Source: Alphaproteobacteria bacterium (lineage in GTDB: Bacteria > Pseudomonadota > Alphaproteobacteria > Puniceispirillales > Puniceispirillaceae). Taken from it: DNA of 33,444 nucleotides. The notes below the pieces were generated by a model. It saw nothing but the letters and a program-made list of their open reading frames with translations, was not told the DNA's origin and ran no database searches. The DNA is taken from NCBI GenBank assembly GCA_012269555.1, contig JAAXKA010000124.1:1-33444 (forward strand), in the 5' to 3' direction. Shown piece by piece: positions 16,598 through 25,596 of this stretch. How positions within the stretch are numbered: the stretch's first letter is position 1; every line of letters starts with the position of its first letter. The position numbers and the translations under genes are program-made.

Positions 16598-18997
16598 ATG
16601 AAATTCACTCTTAACTGGCTTCGTGATCATTTAGATACATCTCGCTCCTTAGACGAAATCTGTGAAGGGTTAGTAAGTTTAGGTCATGAAGTAGAGGAGG
16701 TTATTGATCCTGCTAAGAATTTATCTGATTTCAGAATTGTTGAAATTAGAGATGTAAATCCCCATCCAGAAGCTGATAGACTTAAGGTTTGCTCAGTTGA
16801 TGATAATGGCACACTTCTTCAGATTGTATGTGGTGCTCCAAATGCACGTGTTGGTTTAAAAACAGTATTAGCACCTGTCGGTAGTTACGTTCCAGGGATT
16901 GATATCATTATAAAAAAAAGCAATATCCGTGGTCAGGAATCAAACGGTATGTTATGCGCCTTTTCTGAGCTTGCGCTGGATGGCAATAGTGATGGTATTA
17001 TTGAATTGGCAGAGCATGCAGAAATAGGCACTTCCTACATTGAATACGCAGATTTAAATGACCCTATAATTGAAATCGCGATAACGCCAAATCGCGGTGA
17101 TTGCTTAGGCGTCAGAGGAATAGCTCGTGATTTATCTGCTGCTGGTTTTGGTAAATTAAAGTCTTTAGATACTTCTGAATGTTCAGGTGTGTTTGATAGT
17201 CCAATTCATTGGGAACTAGCGCAAGATTGTAAAGAAATTGCACCAAGGGTTACGGGCAGATTTTTTCGAAATGTTTCAAATGGTGACTGTCCGAATTGGA
17301 TGGCAAAAAGATTAAATGCAATTGGTCAGCGGCCTATCTCTGCTTTAGTGGATATAACCAATTATATCATGATTGATTTAGGCAGACCATTACATGCTTT
17401 TGATGCTGATAAAATCAATGGAGATACACTTTTTATAAGACGTGCAGAAAATGAAGAGAAAATATTTGCTCTTAACGAAAGAGAATACACATGCACCTCA
17501 GATATGTTAGTCATAGGCGATAAAGATGGAGCTGATGATATTGCAGGCATCATGGGTGGACAGAGAACAGGAATAAGTAATACTACTAAAAATCTTTTTT
17601 TAGAGATAGCTGTGTTTGACCCTGTCAGTGTTGCTACTACCGGACGAAGCCTCAATATACATTCTGATGCAAGATATCGCTTCGAGCGCGGATTGGATGG
17701 CGAATCTCCTGATTCGTTATCTGGTTATATTGCGCGGTTTGTCCAGAAAATTTGTGGCGGTGAAATAAGTCATGTCGTTAGTGTGGGCGATGGTGTTGAA
17801 TGGCAACGCAAAATCACATTTAAGCCTGAATTAACAAGACAACTAACAGGCATCGAATTGGCACACACAGAACAGAGCAATATTTTAAAAGATTTAGGCT
17901 TTGTTGTTAAAAATGACCAGGATCATAGTTGGGAAGTGATGCCCCCTGCATGGCGAAATGACGTGGATGGTGAGGCAGATTTAGTAGAAGAAATAGTTAG
18001 AATAGCTGGATACGACAAATTACCTATGGTTTCGCTGCCCGCAACGAGTGTTGTGGCTAAGCCAGTCTATTCGCACGAACAATTAAGGCCTGTTCTTCTT
18101 CGGCGTATGCTGGTGGCAGCTGGACTTTATGAGGCTGTTACATTTTCGTTTATGGCGCAGTCAGATGCTGTATTGTTTGATGGCGGGGATGAAGCACTGA
18201 CTCTGGTAAACCCCATTAGTAGTGAACTTGATTGTATGAGACCATCTATCCTGCCTAATCTTCTACAAGCATTATCGCGTAACATGAACCGTGGTACGAA
18301 GAATATACGGCTTTTTGAAATTGGCCCAGTATTTCATGGTACAAAAGAGACAGACCAAACGCTTTCTTGTTCAGGGGTGTTAAGTGGGGATTTTCAGTAT
18401 GGTGATTGGCAAAGTAATGCACGCTCAGTTGACGTATTTGACGTAAAAAAAATAATGGAGCAAATATGCGAAACACTCTCCATTTCTTCTCATTCGTTAA
18501 TAATGAAAACCCCTGGACCAAAGTGGTTCCATCCAGGTCAATCTGCAACCATGATGTTGGGTAAAATTGCCATTGGGAGCTTTGGAATGATACATCCCGA
18601 AATTCTTCGTGAATTTGATATAAAAGTGCCTGTTGCAGCGTTTGATTGTTCCATTAATGCAGTACCAACAACGCGCAAGAAATCAGTCGCACGTGCCTTA
18701 TTTAAACCTTCAGCCTTTCAGAATGTTGAAAGAGATTTTGCATTTGTTCTTGACCAAAATGTAAGTGCCTCTTTACTGCTACGGGCGGTTAAAGCGGCCG
18801 CCAAAGAGCAGATATCTGACATTGGTATCTTTGATGTTTATGAGGGAGATGAAATTGGGCACGGTAAAAAATCAATTGCAGTTAAAATACAGCTTACTCC
18901 CAGTGATGCAACATTTACAGAGAAAGAGCTTCAAAAAATAAGTAATGATATAATCAAATCTGTTGAAAAACAGTGTTCAGCAACATTGCGTGGATAA
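16598..18997 (+). CDS. pheT: Phenylalanine--tRNA ligase beta subunit
   Basis: The non-catalytic large subunit of PheRS, providing tRNA binding and editing of Tyr-tRNA-Phe. It has 799 residues, as expected. Domain order: an N-terminal helix and a tRNA-binding OB-fold (about 40-150, with NPHPEADRLKVC and the GAPNAR turn), the B3/B4 editing domain (about 210-390, with GRPLHAFDADKI), the B5 domain (about 400-475, containing DVDGEADLVEEIVRI), a class II-like core, and the C-terminal ferredoxin-fold anticodon-binding domain (about 705-799, starting near PSAFQNVERDFAFV). The ribosome site GGGGGAG lies nine bases before the ATG. Its 3' end faces leuA across 67 bases containing only an AT-rich inverted repeat. 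Confidence 0.97.
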   Translation: MKFTLNWLRDHLDTSRSLDEICEGLVSLGHEVEEVIDPAKNLSDFRIVEIRDVNPHPEADRLKVCSVDDNGTLLQIVCGAPNARVGLKTVLAPVGSYVPGIDIIIKKSNIRGQESNGMLCAFSELALDGNSDGIIELAEHAEIGTSYIEYADLNDPIIEIAITPNRGDCLGVRGIARDLSAAGFGKLKSLDTSECSGVFDSPIHWELAQDCKEIAPRVTGRFFRNVSNGDCPNWMAKRLNAIGQRPISALVDITNYIMIDLGRPLHAFDADKINGDTLFIRRAENEEKIFALNEREYTCTSDMLVIGDKDGADDIAGIMGGQRTGISNTTKNLFLEIAVFDPVSVATTGRSLNIHSDARYRFERGLDGESPDSLSGYIARFVQKICGGEISHVVSVGDGVEWQRKITFKPELTRQLTGIELAHTEQSNILKDLGFVVKNDQDHSWEVMPPAWRNDVDGEADLVEEIVRIAGYDKLPMVSLPATSVVAKPVYSHEQLRPVLLRRMLVAAGLYEAVTFSFMAQSDAVLFDGGDEALTLVNPISSELDCMRPSILPNLLQALSRNMNRGTKNIRLFEIGPVFHGTKETDQTLSCSGVLSGDFQYGDWQSNARSVDVFDVKKIMEQICETLSISSHSLIMKTPGPKWFHPGQSATMMLGKIAIGSFGMIHPEILREFDIKVPVAAFDCSINAVPTTRKKSVARALFKPSAFQNVERDFAFVLDQNVSASLLLRAVKAAAKEQISDIGIFDVYEGDEIGHGKKSIAVKIQLTPSDATFTEKELQKISNDIIKSVEKQCSATLRG

Positions 18998-19064
18998 CAT
19001 TTCTTAATTCGGTTTATTATTTATTTTCATTTTTTAATAATAAATATGAAACGCAAAAAGATTA

Positions 19065-20741
19065 CTAAATCCTGTTTATTGCTGAAATGAGTGCTCTTAT
19101 CGGAGCCTGAGTAATGGATGTATCTATGCCTGCACCAAATACAGATACTCCATTATCGTCGGGGACTTTAAGCTCAACATAAGCGGCAGCTTCAGCTTGG
19201 GAGGTGCTTGAACGTGTATTCTGTCCAAAATCAGCAAGTCTAAACGAAATATTAAAAGTTTTTCGAAAGCCGTTTACAAAAGCTGAAACTGGACCATTTC
19301 CGGTCTCAACAAAGGAAAATTCTTCTCCTTGATAGTTCACAGTTGCTGACACTTGCTCTGTTCCCGAAGAGCGGGAAACTGGATAGGATTGGAATGACAC
19401 AAGTTCAAAGGGTTTAGAAACGTTGATGTAGAATTGATTATAAATTTCCCAAATTTTAGAAGCTGTTATTTCAGAACCGCTGATATCCGCCTCTTTTTGC
19501 ACTAATTGGCTGAATTCTATTTCCATGGCTCTTGGTATTCTCACATGATGCTCTGTTTCTAGCAACCAAGCAGAACCTGCTTTGCCTGATTGTGAATTCA
19601 CTCGGATAATTGCTTCATAGGTGCGACCAATATCGGCAGGGTCGATTGGCAAATAAGGAACTTGCCATAACGTTTCATTAGATTTGCTATTTGCTTCCAT
19701 ACCTTTTCGAATAGCATCTTGGTGTGAACCTGAAAATGCCGTATGTACTAACTGTCCGGCATAAGGATGACGCTGATGCACAGGAATCTGATTACAAAAT
19801 TCTGCAACTTCAACTAGTGATTGTATGTCAGATAAATCAAGATTTGGGTCAGTTCCTTGGGTCATCATATTTAGTCCAAGCGTAATAATATCTACATTTC
19901 CTGTCCGCTCACCATTACCAAACAAGGTGCCCTCAACTCTATCGGCACCTGCCATTAAACCAAACTCTGTTGCAGCAATTCCTGTCCCTCTGTCATTATG
20001 CGGGTGAAGCGACAAAATTACGGAATTTCTCTTGGTAAAATGCCTATGCATCCATTCAATTTGATCTGCATAAATATTGGGAGTAGACATCTCTACCGTT
20101 GCAGGAAGATTTATAATAACCTTCTTTTCTTCAGAGGCTTGCCAGATTTGAAGCACTTCCTCACATACCTCAAGTGCGTATTCAAGCTCTGTTCCTGTAA
20201 AGCTTTCAGGGGAGTATTGCAATCTGATGTTTGTCTCTGAACTTAGCTTGCTAAGCTTATCAGCAACAAGCTTAGCTCCATCTGTTGCGATTTCTTTTAC
20301 ACCTTGTTTATCAGAATTAAATACAACGCGTCTCTGCAGAGTTGAAGTTGAATTATATAAATGCAAAATGGCTTTTTTTGCACCCTCAAGAGACTCAATT
20401 GTTCTATCTATTAAGTGCTCTCTTGCTTGAGTTAGAACTTGAATTGTAACATCGTCGGGTATGTGATCATTTTCAATTAATTCTCTTAAAAATTGAAAAT
20501 CAGTTTCCGAAGCAGATGGAAATCCAACTTCAATTTCCTTAAAGCCCATATTAACAAGAGTTTGGAACATTTTCATTTTGCGGCTACTATCCATCGGCTC
20601 AATCAATGATTGATTGCCATCTCTTAAGTCAACGGAGCACCATGTTGGCGCTTCAGATATAATGTTAGAAGGCCATGTTCTATCTGCTAGACCAATTGGT
20701 GGAAAGGGCTGGTATTTATGTACCGGCATTTTGGTGCGCAT
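19065..20741 (-). CDS. leuA: 2-isopropylmalate synthase, long (fungal-type) class
   Basis: First committed enzyme of leucine synthesis: it condenses acetyl-CoA with 2-oxoisovalerate to give 2-isopropylmalate. The 558-residue protein belongs to the longer class also found in fungi and many proteobacteria and actinobacteria. The TIM barrel opens with VDLRDGNQSL (Asp41 is a metal ligand). The metal-binding HPH is His246 and His248 in SLHPHNDRG, and the GNGERTGN loop follows. The C-terminal part (about 430-558) is the regulatory LeuA dimer domain, with GNGPVSAFVNGF typical of leucine-feedback-inhibited enzymes. A second ATG four codons in (20729) is possible, and neither has a clear Shine-Dalgarno. 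The gene is convergent with pheT and divergent from lepA. No leuB/C/D is nearby. Confidence 0.95.
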   Translation of the reverse strand: MRTKMPVHKYQPFPPIGLADRTWPSNIISEAPTWCSVDLRDGNQSLIEPMDSSRKMKMFQTLVNMGFKEIEVGFPSASETDFQFLRELIENDHIPDDVTIQVLTQAREHLIDRTIESLEGAKKAILHLYNSTSTLQRRVVFNSDKQGVKEIATDGAKLVADKLSKLSSETNIRLQYSPESFTGTELEYALEVCEEVLQIWQASEEKKVIINLPATVEMSTPNIYADQIEWMHRHFTKRNSVILSLHPHNDRGTGIAATEFGLMAGADRVEGTLFGNGERTGNVDIITLGLNMMTQGTDPNLDLSDIQSLVEVAEFCNQIPVHQRHPYAGQLVHTAFSGSHQDAIRKGMEANSKSNETLWQVPYLPIDPADIGRTYEAIIRVNSQSGKAGSAWLLETEHHVRIPRAMEIEFSQLVQKEADISGSEITASKIWEIYNQFYINVSKPFELVSFQSYPVSRSSGTEQVSATVNYQGEEFSFVETGNGPVSAFVNGFRKTFNISFRLADFGQNTRSSTSQAEAAAYVELKVPDDNGVSVFGAGIDTSITQAPIRALISAINRI

Positions 20742-21037
20742 AGTCGTAACCAGTTCTATTAAAAATAATTTTCTTTCCGTTCATCTTTTACCATTACTAA
20801 CTTGTGGGTCAAGATTCATCACAATTTTTTCTATTTATTATATTTTTTCTTATATTAAACCAAAAAAAGAGCCTTTCATTTCTTCTTATAATGAATGCTC
20901 GATCTACTTATCAGATAATGGAAGAAAACACCAAAAAGACTTGCATTTATTAGTTTAAGTACACAAATTGTTCATTGAATATCATTGTTGCTATCTAGTT
21001 TAAGCATTAATAATAAGTCTGGAGAAAACATTAAACA

Positions 21038-22840
21038 ATGAGCCAGCTTTCTCATATTCGAAACTTTTCTATTGTAGCCCATATCGATCATGGTAAATCG
21101 ACCTTGGCTGATAGATTGATTCAATTCTGTGGTGGACTATCAGAGCGAGAAATGTCCGAGCAGGTCTTAGATAATATGGATATTGAGAGAGAGAGAGGTA
21201 TTACAATAAAGGCACAAACTGTTCGCCTTTCATATACGGCAAAGAATGGGCAAGTATATCAACTAAATTTGATGGATACACCCGGACATGTGGATTTTGG
21301 TTATGAAGTATCTCGCTCACTTGCAGCATGCGAAGGCTCATTACTTGTTGTGGATGCTAGTCAGGGGGTTGAGGCTCAAACACTGGCTAATGTCTATAAG
21401 GCAATCGATGTTGATCATGAAATCGTTGTAGTTCTCAATAAGATGGATCTGCCTTCAGCAGAGCCTGACCGGATTAAAGCTCAAATCGAAGAGGTGGTGG
21501 GTCTACCAGCAGATGACGCAATCGCAATATCAGCAAAAACTGGACTTGGTATTGATGAAGTGTTGGAAGCACTTGTGCATGATTTAGCACCGCCAGAAGG
21601 AAATAGGGAAGCGCCTTTGAAAGCTCTGCTCGTTGATAGCTGGTATGATGCATATTTGGGAGTGATGACATTGGTTCGCGTTCGAGATGGTGTTTTAAAA
21701 AAAGGTATGAAAATTAGGATGTGTGCTACTGGAGCAACTCATACGATCGAGCGTGTTGGAATTTTTGGTCCTAAAGCAACTATTATTGATGAATTGGGTC
21801 CAGGAGAGGTAGGATTTATCAATGCGGGGGTTAAAACAGTATCTGATGCTAAAGTAGGGGACACTATTACGGATGACCGCAGACCCTGTGAGGAGATCCT
21901 GCCAGGCTTTAAGCCATCTGTTCCTGTTGTCTTTTGTGGCTTGTTTCCAATAGACAGTGCTGATTTTCCAGAGCTTAGAACAGCGCTTGAAAAGTTAAGT
22001 TTGAACGATAGCTCATTTTCTTTTGAGGCTGAGACATCTGCTGCCATTGGATTTGGTTTCCGTTGTGGCTTTTTGGGTTTACTTCATATGGAAGTCATTA
22101 GAGAAAGATTAAATCGAGAATTCGGACTTGAATTAATTTCAACCGCTCCATCAGTCGTTTATGAAATTGAACTTACAGATGGCAAGGTTGAAAAGCTTCA
22201 TAATCCCGCAGATATGCCAGAGGTGACAAAAATCAACAATCTTTCTGAGCCTTGGATTACGGCTACTATAATGACACCTGACGAGTATCTTGGGCCGGTT
22301 TTAAGTCTATGCACTGAGAGAAGAGGCGAGCAAATAGACCTCACATATACCGGCACAAGAGCAATGGTGGTTTATAGGCTTCCACTTAATGAGGTTGTTT
22401 TTGATTTTTATGATAAGTTAAAATCCATTACTAGAGGATATGCAAGTTTTGACTATCAGATTGCAGATTATAGAGTGGGCGACTTAGTAAAGGTCTCCAT
22501 ATTAGTGAATGGCGACCCAGTAGATGCATTATCTATGATTGTTCACAGGGAACAAGCGGAAACAAGAGGTAGAGCAATTTGTTTGAGACTAAAAGACCTG
22601 ATACCTCGTCAAATGTACAAGGTAGCTTTGCAAGCGGCAATAGGTGGTAAGGTAATTGCTCGTGAAACAATAGCTGCTTTGAGAAAAGATGTTACTGCAA
22701 AATGTTACGGTGGGGACGTATCACGTAAAAGAAAATTATTGGATAAGCAAAAAGAAGGTAAAAAGAGAATGCGACAATTTGGAAAAGTTGATATTCCTCA
22801 GAATGCATTCTTTGAAGCACTAAAGATGGGTGATAATTAA
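21038..22840 (+). CDS. lepA: Translation elongation factor 4 (LepA)
   Basis: Ribosome-associated GTPase that affects initiation and back-translocation and helps under salt or cold stress in studied bacteria. At 600 residues it is full length. The GTPase domain has AHIDHGKST (14-22), DTPGH and NKMD. Domain II, the EF-G-like domains and the LepA-specific C-terminal domain follow, the last ending with the [20 protein letters not shown] block. A GGAGA ribosome site is at 21021-21025, twelve bases before the ATG, slightly far. It is transcribed away from leuA, with about 296 bases between the two starts. Its last four bases overlap the end of the convergent small gene. Confidence 0.97.
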   Translation: MSQLSHIRNFSIVAHIDHGKSTLADRLIQFCGGLSEREMSEQVLDNMDIERERGITIKAQTVRLSYTAKNGQVYQLNLMDTPGHVDFGYEVSRSLAACEGSLLVVDASQGVEAQTLANVYKAIDVDHEIVVVLNKMDLPSAEPDRIKAQIEEVVGLPADDAIAISAKTGLGIDEVLEALVHDLAPPEGNREAPLKALLVDSWYDAYLGVMTLVRVRDGVLKKGMKIRMCATGATHTIERVGIFGPKATIIDELGPGEVGFINAGVKTVSDAKVGDTITDDRRPCEEILPGFKPSVPVVFCGLFPIDSADFPELRTALEKLSLNDSSFSFEAETSAAIGFGFRCGFLGLLHMEVIRERLNREFGLELISTAPSVVYEIELTDGKVEKLHNPADMPEVTKINNLSEPWITATIMTPDEYLGPVLSLCTERRGEQIDLTYTGTRAMVVYRLPLNEVVFDFYDKLKSITRGYASFDYQIADYRVGDLVKVSILVNGDPVDALSMIVHREQAETRGRAICLRLKDLIPRQMYKVALQAAIGGKVIARETIAALRKDVTAKCYGGDVSRKRKLLDKQKEGKKRMRQFGKVDIPQNAFFEALKMGDN

Positions 22841-23208
22841 CGACGTCCGTCGCGCCACAACTTATTATACATTAGTCTTCGTCCACGCCTGCGCGGTAAC
22901 CATTTTGATATCAATAGAATAAAAACTCCTAGTGCAAAGAAAAATAATGAAGCCGGTAATTGAAGAGCACTAGATATTGTTGGATGCCACAAAAAAGAGG
23001 GGCAGCCTAAGATACTTATTAGACTGCATGGATCTATATATCTATCTATAATTGCTTCAGCTAATTGAAGAGATGAAGGTGAGTTGTTATACCACACTTC
23101 TCCTAATAAAGTTGAACTCTCTTTTTGCTGTAATCTATCGGTTACGAAAAACCAAAAAGATAGTAAAAAAGCCAAAATACAAAATAAATTTAAAATCAAC
23201 CTAAGCAT
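22837..23208 (-). CDS. Small inner-membrane protein of unknown function
   Basis: A 123-residue protein with two hydrophobic segments (about 4-23 and 84-102) and a very basic C-terminal tail ([18 protein letters not shown]), which suggests the tail is cytosolic and the loop between (24-83) periplasmic. The loop has two cysteines (61 and 69) that could pair, and a helix-like [15 protein letters not shown] stretch. I do not recognise a named family, though similar short membrane proteins occur in alphaproteobacteria. Support for it being a real gene: its composition is typical of a membrane protein with a positive-inside tail, and its stop overlaps the lepA stop as often seen in this compact genome. 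The ATG at 23208 has no clear Shine-Dalgarno. Confidence 0.65.
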   Translation of the reverse strand: MLRLILNLFCILAFLLSFWFFVTDRLQQKESSTLLGEVWYNNSPSSLQLAEAIIDRYIDPCSLISILGCPSFLWHPTISSALQLPASLFFFALGVFILLISKWLPRRRGRRLMYNKLWRDGRR

Positions 23209-23400
23209 GAGTACATACTGTTCAATTAACTCTTTGTATGCAACAAAAATAAAGTCTAAAAAAACATTTCACTTTTTGTATAAGTTTGTTTGCAAAAATT
23301 AAGACTTTTAGGGTAAAAATACTCCTGTGTAAAAAACAACTCATCGCTCAAAAAAATGGAAGTGATTTAGTTAAGGAATAAACGTTATTATACATAAAAT

Positions 23401-23490
23401 GGAGGGATGGCCGAGTGGTTTAAGGCGCACGCCTGGAAAGCGTGTTGGGGTTAACGCCCCTCCGGGGTTCGAATCCCCGTCCCTCCGCCA
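23401..23490 (+). tRNA. tRNA-Ser (anticodon GGA)
   Basis: A 90-base class II tRNA. The acceptor stem pairs GGAGGGA (23401-23407) with TCCCTCC (23480-23486), with discriminator G and an encoded CCA (23488-23490). The anticodon stem is CACGC/GCGTG with loop CTGGAAA, giving anticodon GGA (23435-23437) for UCC/UCU. The long variable arm (around 23445-23462, GGGGTTAACGCCCC) and T arm CGGGG-TTCGAAT-CCCCG are those of a serine tRNA. No repeat of its 3' end and no integrase were seen nearby, so nothing shows it was used as an attachment site. Confidence 0.98.
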
Positions 23491-23537
23491 GTTGTGATCA
23501 CGCACAAAAAAATGACAATATTTATCTAACTTTCCGC

Positions 23538-23565
23538 TTTAGAACATGGTATTATACCATATAAT
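23538..23565 (+). promoter_or_regulatory. Promoter with overlapping palindromic operator candidate
   Basis: A perfect -10 hexamer TATAAT (23560-23565) lies 16 bases after TTTAGA (23538-23543, 4 of 6 to the -35 consensus). The spacer and the first -10 base are covered by a 15-bp palindrome with arms ATGGTAT (23546-23552) and ATACCAT (23554-23560) around one base. This is where a repressor would block polymerase. The likely start of transcription would be about 35 bases before the TTG start of the next gene. Confidence 0.5.
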
Positions 23566-23597
23566 GCTGAGGTTTTTGAAACACATAATTCGAATTC

Positions 23598-23603
23598 GAG
23601 AGG
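23598..23603 (+). promoter_or_regulatory. Shine-Dalgarno that fixes a TTG start
   Basis: GAGAGG stands five bases before the TTG at 23609. No in-frame ATG exists nearby in the first part of the coding frame, so this site is the main reason for choosing the TTG start of the following gene. Confidence 0.7.
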
Positions 23604-23608
23604 TGTAA

Positions 23609-24640
23609 TTGACAACGCACAAAACTGACCCTTTTGGAAATATTAAAGGGGAAGAAATTAAAAAAGAAAAAGAAGATGCTGATTTAGATCCATTTGTAAT
23701 CGATTTGAATGATGCTAAAGGTGCACTCGAGAAATCAATCGATGCATGGGACGGTAAAATTGACGTCAAGAATAAGACGTCTCTATTGGATCGTGTTAGG
23801 GCAAGAGAAAATGCTAAAAAATGGAAACCTCCATTTTTTGAATATGTAAACGAATTCGATAGAGAATATGCTGACATTCATTTGTATTGGTCAGGTAAGG
23901 TATTGCGAAGTATCAAAAACGTACCTCGCAAAAGTGTTCGTGTTGCACTGGTCGGATTGCGCTCATTTTTGCAGCAAATTAATAAAGTAAAACCGGATCT
24001 TTCACACCCCGATATATTAAAATGTTATAATATCACTGCTCAAGCATATGGAACTGAGCCTCATCCTGTTCCAATTGACCTAGCTTTCGACCCAGAACAT
24101 CACCTTGACCCTTTTGCAGGGGTTAGAGGGGATGAGCGAATGAATAAAAGCAATCAATTTAGAAATGACCTCAATAAAGCGCTTGAGGAAATAAATTTTT
24201 CTATTGATTTTTTAAACCAACTAAATGTTCCCCATTATCGAAGAGAATTTCGATTTAAAAAAAGAAAGTCAAAATGCGCAATACCAAGCTCACATAATTC
24301 TAATTCTCATTTTGATATTCATTTATGGTGGCCTGGGGGGGCAACACATTCAGTCCAAAATGTATCAGCAAATCGAGCTGTGATTGCGTTAGCATCTGCA
24401 AGAAAATTTTTAGAAGATATAGACCCACAATTTCCTGATCTTCAAGATGAGATGATTAATGTATTATATGAACAAACTAAGAAAACAAAAAAACCGGGCC
24501 AAAAATCGAATGACAAGCACGAATTAAAACCAATTGATGAGGGTGGTCTCAGCTATTGGTCCAAAATTACTCATCGGTGGGTAAAAGGCCATTACAGTAA
24601 ATCAAAAGCACAATTTCTTCCGCCTGAAAAAGGACTTTGA
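23609..24640 (+). CDS. Unknown protein with an internal domain duplication
   Basis: A 343-residue soluble, charged protein that I do not recognise. It contains two copies of a motif: residues 89-131 (starting DIHLYWSG) and 236-278 (starting DIHLWWPGG), identical at about 18 of 43 aligned positions. Shared features are DIHL-aromatic-W-x-G, SI/SV-x-NV, AL near the middle, R-x-FL-x-x-I and PDL at the end. Each copy is preceded by an LDPF sequence (26-29 and 166-169) and a charged linker. The N-terminal 25 residues are lysine/glutamate-rich. There is no signal peptide, membrane segment, nucleotide-binding loop or zinc motif. It starts at TTG behind GAGAGG and ends 210 bases before the next gene. 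The clear ribosome site, its length and the duplication support a real gene. Function is unknown. Confidence 0.8.
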   Translation: MTTHKTDPFGNIKGEEIKKEKEDADLDPFVIDLNDAKGALEKSIDAWDGKIDVKNKTSLLDRVRARENAKKWKPPFFEYVNEFDREYADIHLYWSGKVLRSIKNVPRKSVRVALVGLRSFLQQINKVKPDLSHPDILKCYNITAQAYGTEPHPVPIDLAFDPEHHLDPFAGVRGDERMNKSNQFRNDLNKALEEINFSIDFLNQLNVPHYRREFRFKKRKSKCAIPSSHNSNSHFDIHLWWPGGATHSVQNVSANRAVIALASARKFLEDIDPQFPDLQDEMINVLYEQTKKTKKPGQKSNDKHELKPIDEGGLSYWSKITHRWVKGHYSKSKAQFLPPEKGL

Positions 24641-24838
24641 AAAAAAAGAATTTTCAATTTCTGTAATTTAGGGGCCTTTGCCGAAAAGAACATCAACAAT
24701 TTTTTTTGCAGGAATAAGTTCAGAATAAAAATCGGTTATTTAGTTTCTAAGCTAAATATAAGTCTCGTGCAAAAATCGATATATCTCAATCAATCCAAAA
24801 CACACATCCATGCGTAAAAATAGGACATTATGTCGCAC

Positions 24839-24844
24839 AAGGAG
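24839..24844 (+). promoter_or_regulatory. Shine-Dalgarno choosing the downstream ATG
   Basis: AAGGAG six bases before the ATG at 24851. The earlier in-frame ATG at 24830 would place this site inside the coding region, so the shorter protein is preferred. A short palindrome GACAT-T-ATGTC (24824-24834) lies just upstream. Confidence 0.75.
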
Positions 24845-24850
24845 ACAAAC

Positions 24851-25144
24851 ATGACAAAAATGGTAGTTCAAACGTGGAATTTGGTAATGGATCACAATGT
24901 AAATCCATTAAAAAATATTCAGGACTTGCAGACCCGACATTTATTCATGCAATTATTGGCTTGGATGTGGTGTGTTATATTTGCAAGTAGTTTGGGTTCT
25001 TTTTTAGTTTTTGGTATTAGTGCTATTGTTCATTCATTATTGATTGCTGGTGTAGCTATAACAGTGGCCACATTTGAAATGGCAAAAAAACAGCCTCAAT
25101 ATTTTGGTGGTCTTGGCCGCGCAAATAATGGTGAGCATGAATAA
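24851..25144 (+). CDS. Small conserved-looking two-helix membrane protein
   Basis: A 97-residue protein with an amphipathic, polar N-terminus (about 1-32, with QTWNLVMDHNVNPLKN), two adjacent hydrophobic segments (about 33-55 and 57-76, the first containing LLAWMWC) and a short polar tail rich in Gly, Asn and Glu. I do not assign a named family. The sequence shows no catalytic motif. The strong AAGGAG site and 43-base spacing to the PsiE-family gene on the same strand suggest the two are co-expressed membrane proteins. The start at 24851 was chosen for the ribosome site. Confidence 0.72.
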   Translation: MTKMVVQTWNLVMDHNVNPLKNIQDLQTRHLFMQLLAWMWCVIFASSLGSFLVFGISAIVHSLLIAGVAITVATFEMAKKQPQYFGGLGRANNGEHE

Positions 25145-25187
25145 TTAGGGTAATTTATAAATATCTACATGATAAAATTTGGGAAAA

Positions 25188-25565
25188 ATGGATAACATCG
25201 GAACATCTATAATAGGAATGTTAGAAAAAACGCTTCTAACTGTGGTGGCAGCGCTTACTGTAATCGCTACAATCCAGGAACTCTTAGCTATTTTTGATGC
25301 TAGAAAAGTTCAATTAGCTGATTTACTTTTACTTTTCCTCTACACAGAAGTCTTAGGGATGGTTGGGGCATTTTATAAAAGTAAGAAAATTCCCATAACA
25401 CTTCCTCTTTTTATTGCAATGACAGCGCTTGCGAGGTTAATAATTTTGCAGGGCAAAGAGATGGATGCTATAATACTCCTATATGAAGCCGGAGCTATCC
25501 TAATCCTGGCATTAGCGTGTTTGGCTATACGGTTCAGGCCGCCATCTATTGAAGAAAAAGAATAA
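25188..25565 (+). CDS. PsiE-family (phosphate-starvation-inducible) membrane protein
   Basis: A 125-residue inner-membrane protein with four predicted helices (about 15-37, 42-62, 70-88, 94-115). The ELL-(x)-VQLADLLLLFLYTEVLGM stretch (31-58), the short basic loop KSKK, and the ALARLIILQGKEMD segment (80-93) are the hallmarks of the PsiE family. In E. coli psiE is induced by phosphate starvation under PhoB and also affected by cAMP-CRP. The molecular function is unknown. The ATG at 25188 has GGGA upstream. A TTG at 25179 in the same frame is less likely. I saw no convincing Pho box in front of it. It may be a partner of the 97-residue membrane protein just before it, and a pst operon lies about 3.3 kb downstream. 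Confidence 0.85.
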   Translation: MDNIGTSIIGMLEKTLLTVVAALTVIATIQELLAIFDARKVQLADLLLLFLYTEVLGMVGAFYKSKKIPITLPLFIAMTALARLIILQGKEMDAIILLYEAGAILILALACLAIRFRPPSIEEKE

Positions 25566-25571
25566 GAGCAT

Positions 25572-25585
25572 CGAGATTAATCTCG
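25572..25585. other. Palindrome in the gap between convergent genes
   Basis: A perfect 14-bp palindrome, CGAGATT-AATCTCG, occupies the 31-base gap between the stops of the PsiE-family gene and the acyl-CoA dehydrogenase. As RNA it gives a 5-bp stem with a TTAA loop in either direction. There is no direct T-run, so if it terminates transcription it does so weakly or by another mechanism. Confidence 0.35.
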
Positions 25586-25596
25586 CAAACATAACT

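Noticed and set aside
19013-19044. Inverted repeat TTTATTATT/AATAATAAA between pheT and leuA as a terminator
   Set aside because: The stem is all A/T with a 14-base loop. Such repeats arise often by chance in this sequence.
20850-20879. Nine-codon minus-strand open frame upstream of leuA, tested as a leucine leader peptide
   Set aside because: It has only one leucine codon, no terminator/antiterminator pair follows it, and its ribosome site is poor.
20614-20958. 114-codon open frame on the plus strand across the leuA start and the leuA/lepA gap
   Set aside because: Half is antisense to leuA, the rest is low-complexity, and there is no ribosome site or family match.
23386-23394. Promoter in front of tRNA-Ser
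   Set aside because: A TATTAT/TATACA element exists, but no convincing -35 at proper spacing could be chosen over alternatives in A/T-rich DNA.
23401-25565. Genomic island inserted at tRNA-Ser
   Set aside because: No integrase, no repeat of the tRNA 3' end in the window, and the base composition of the following genes looks like the rest.
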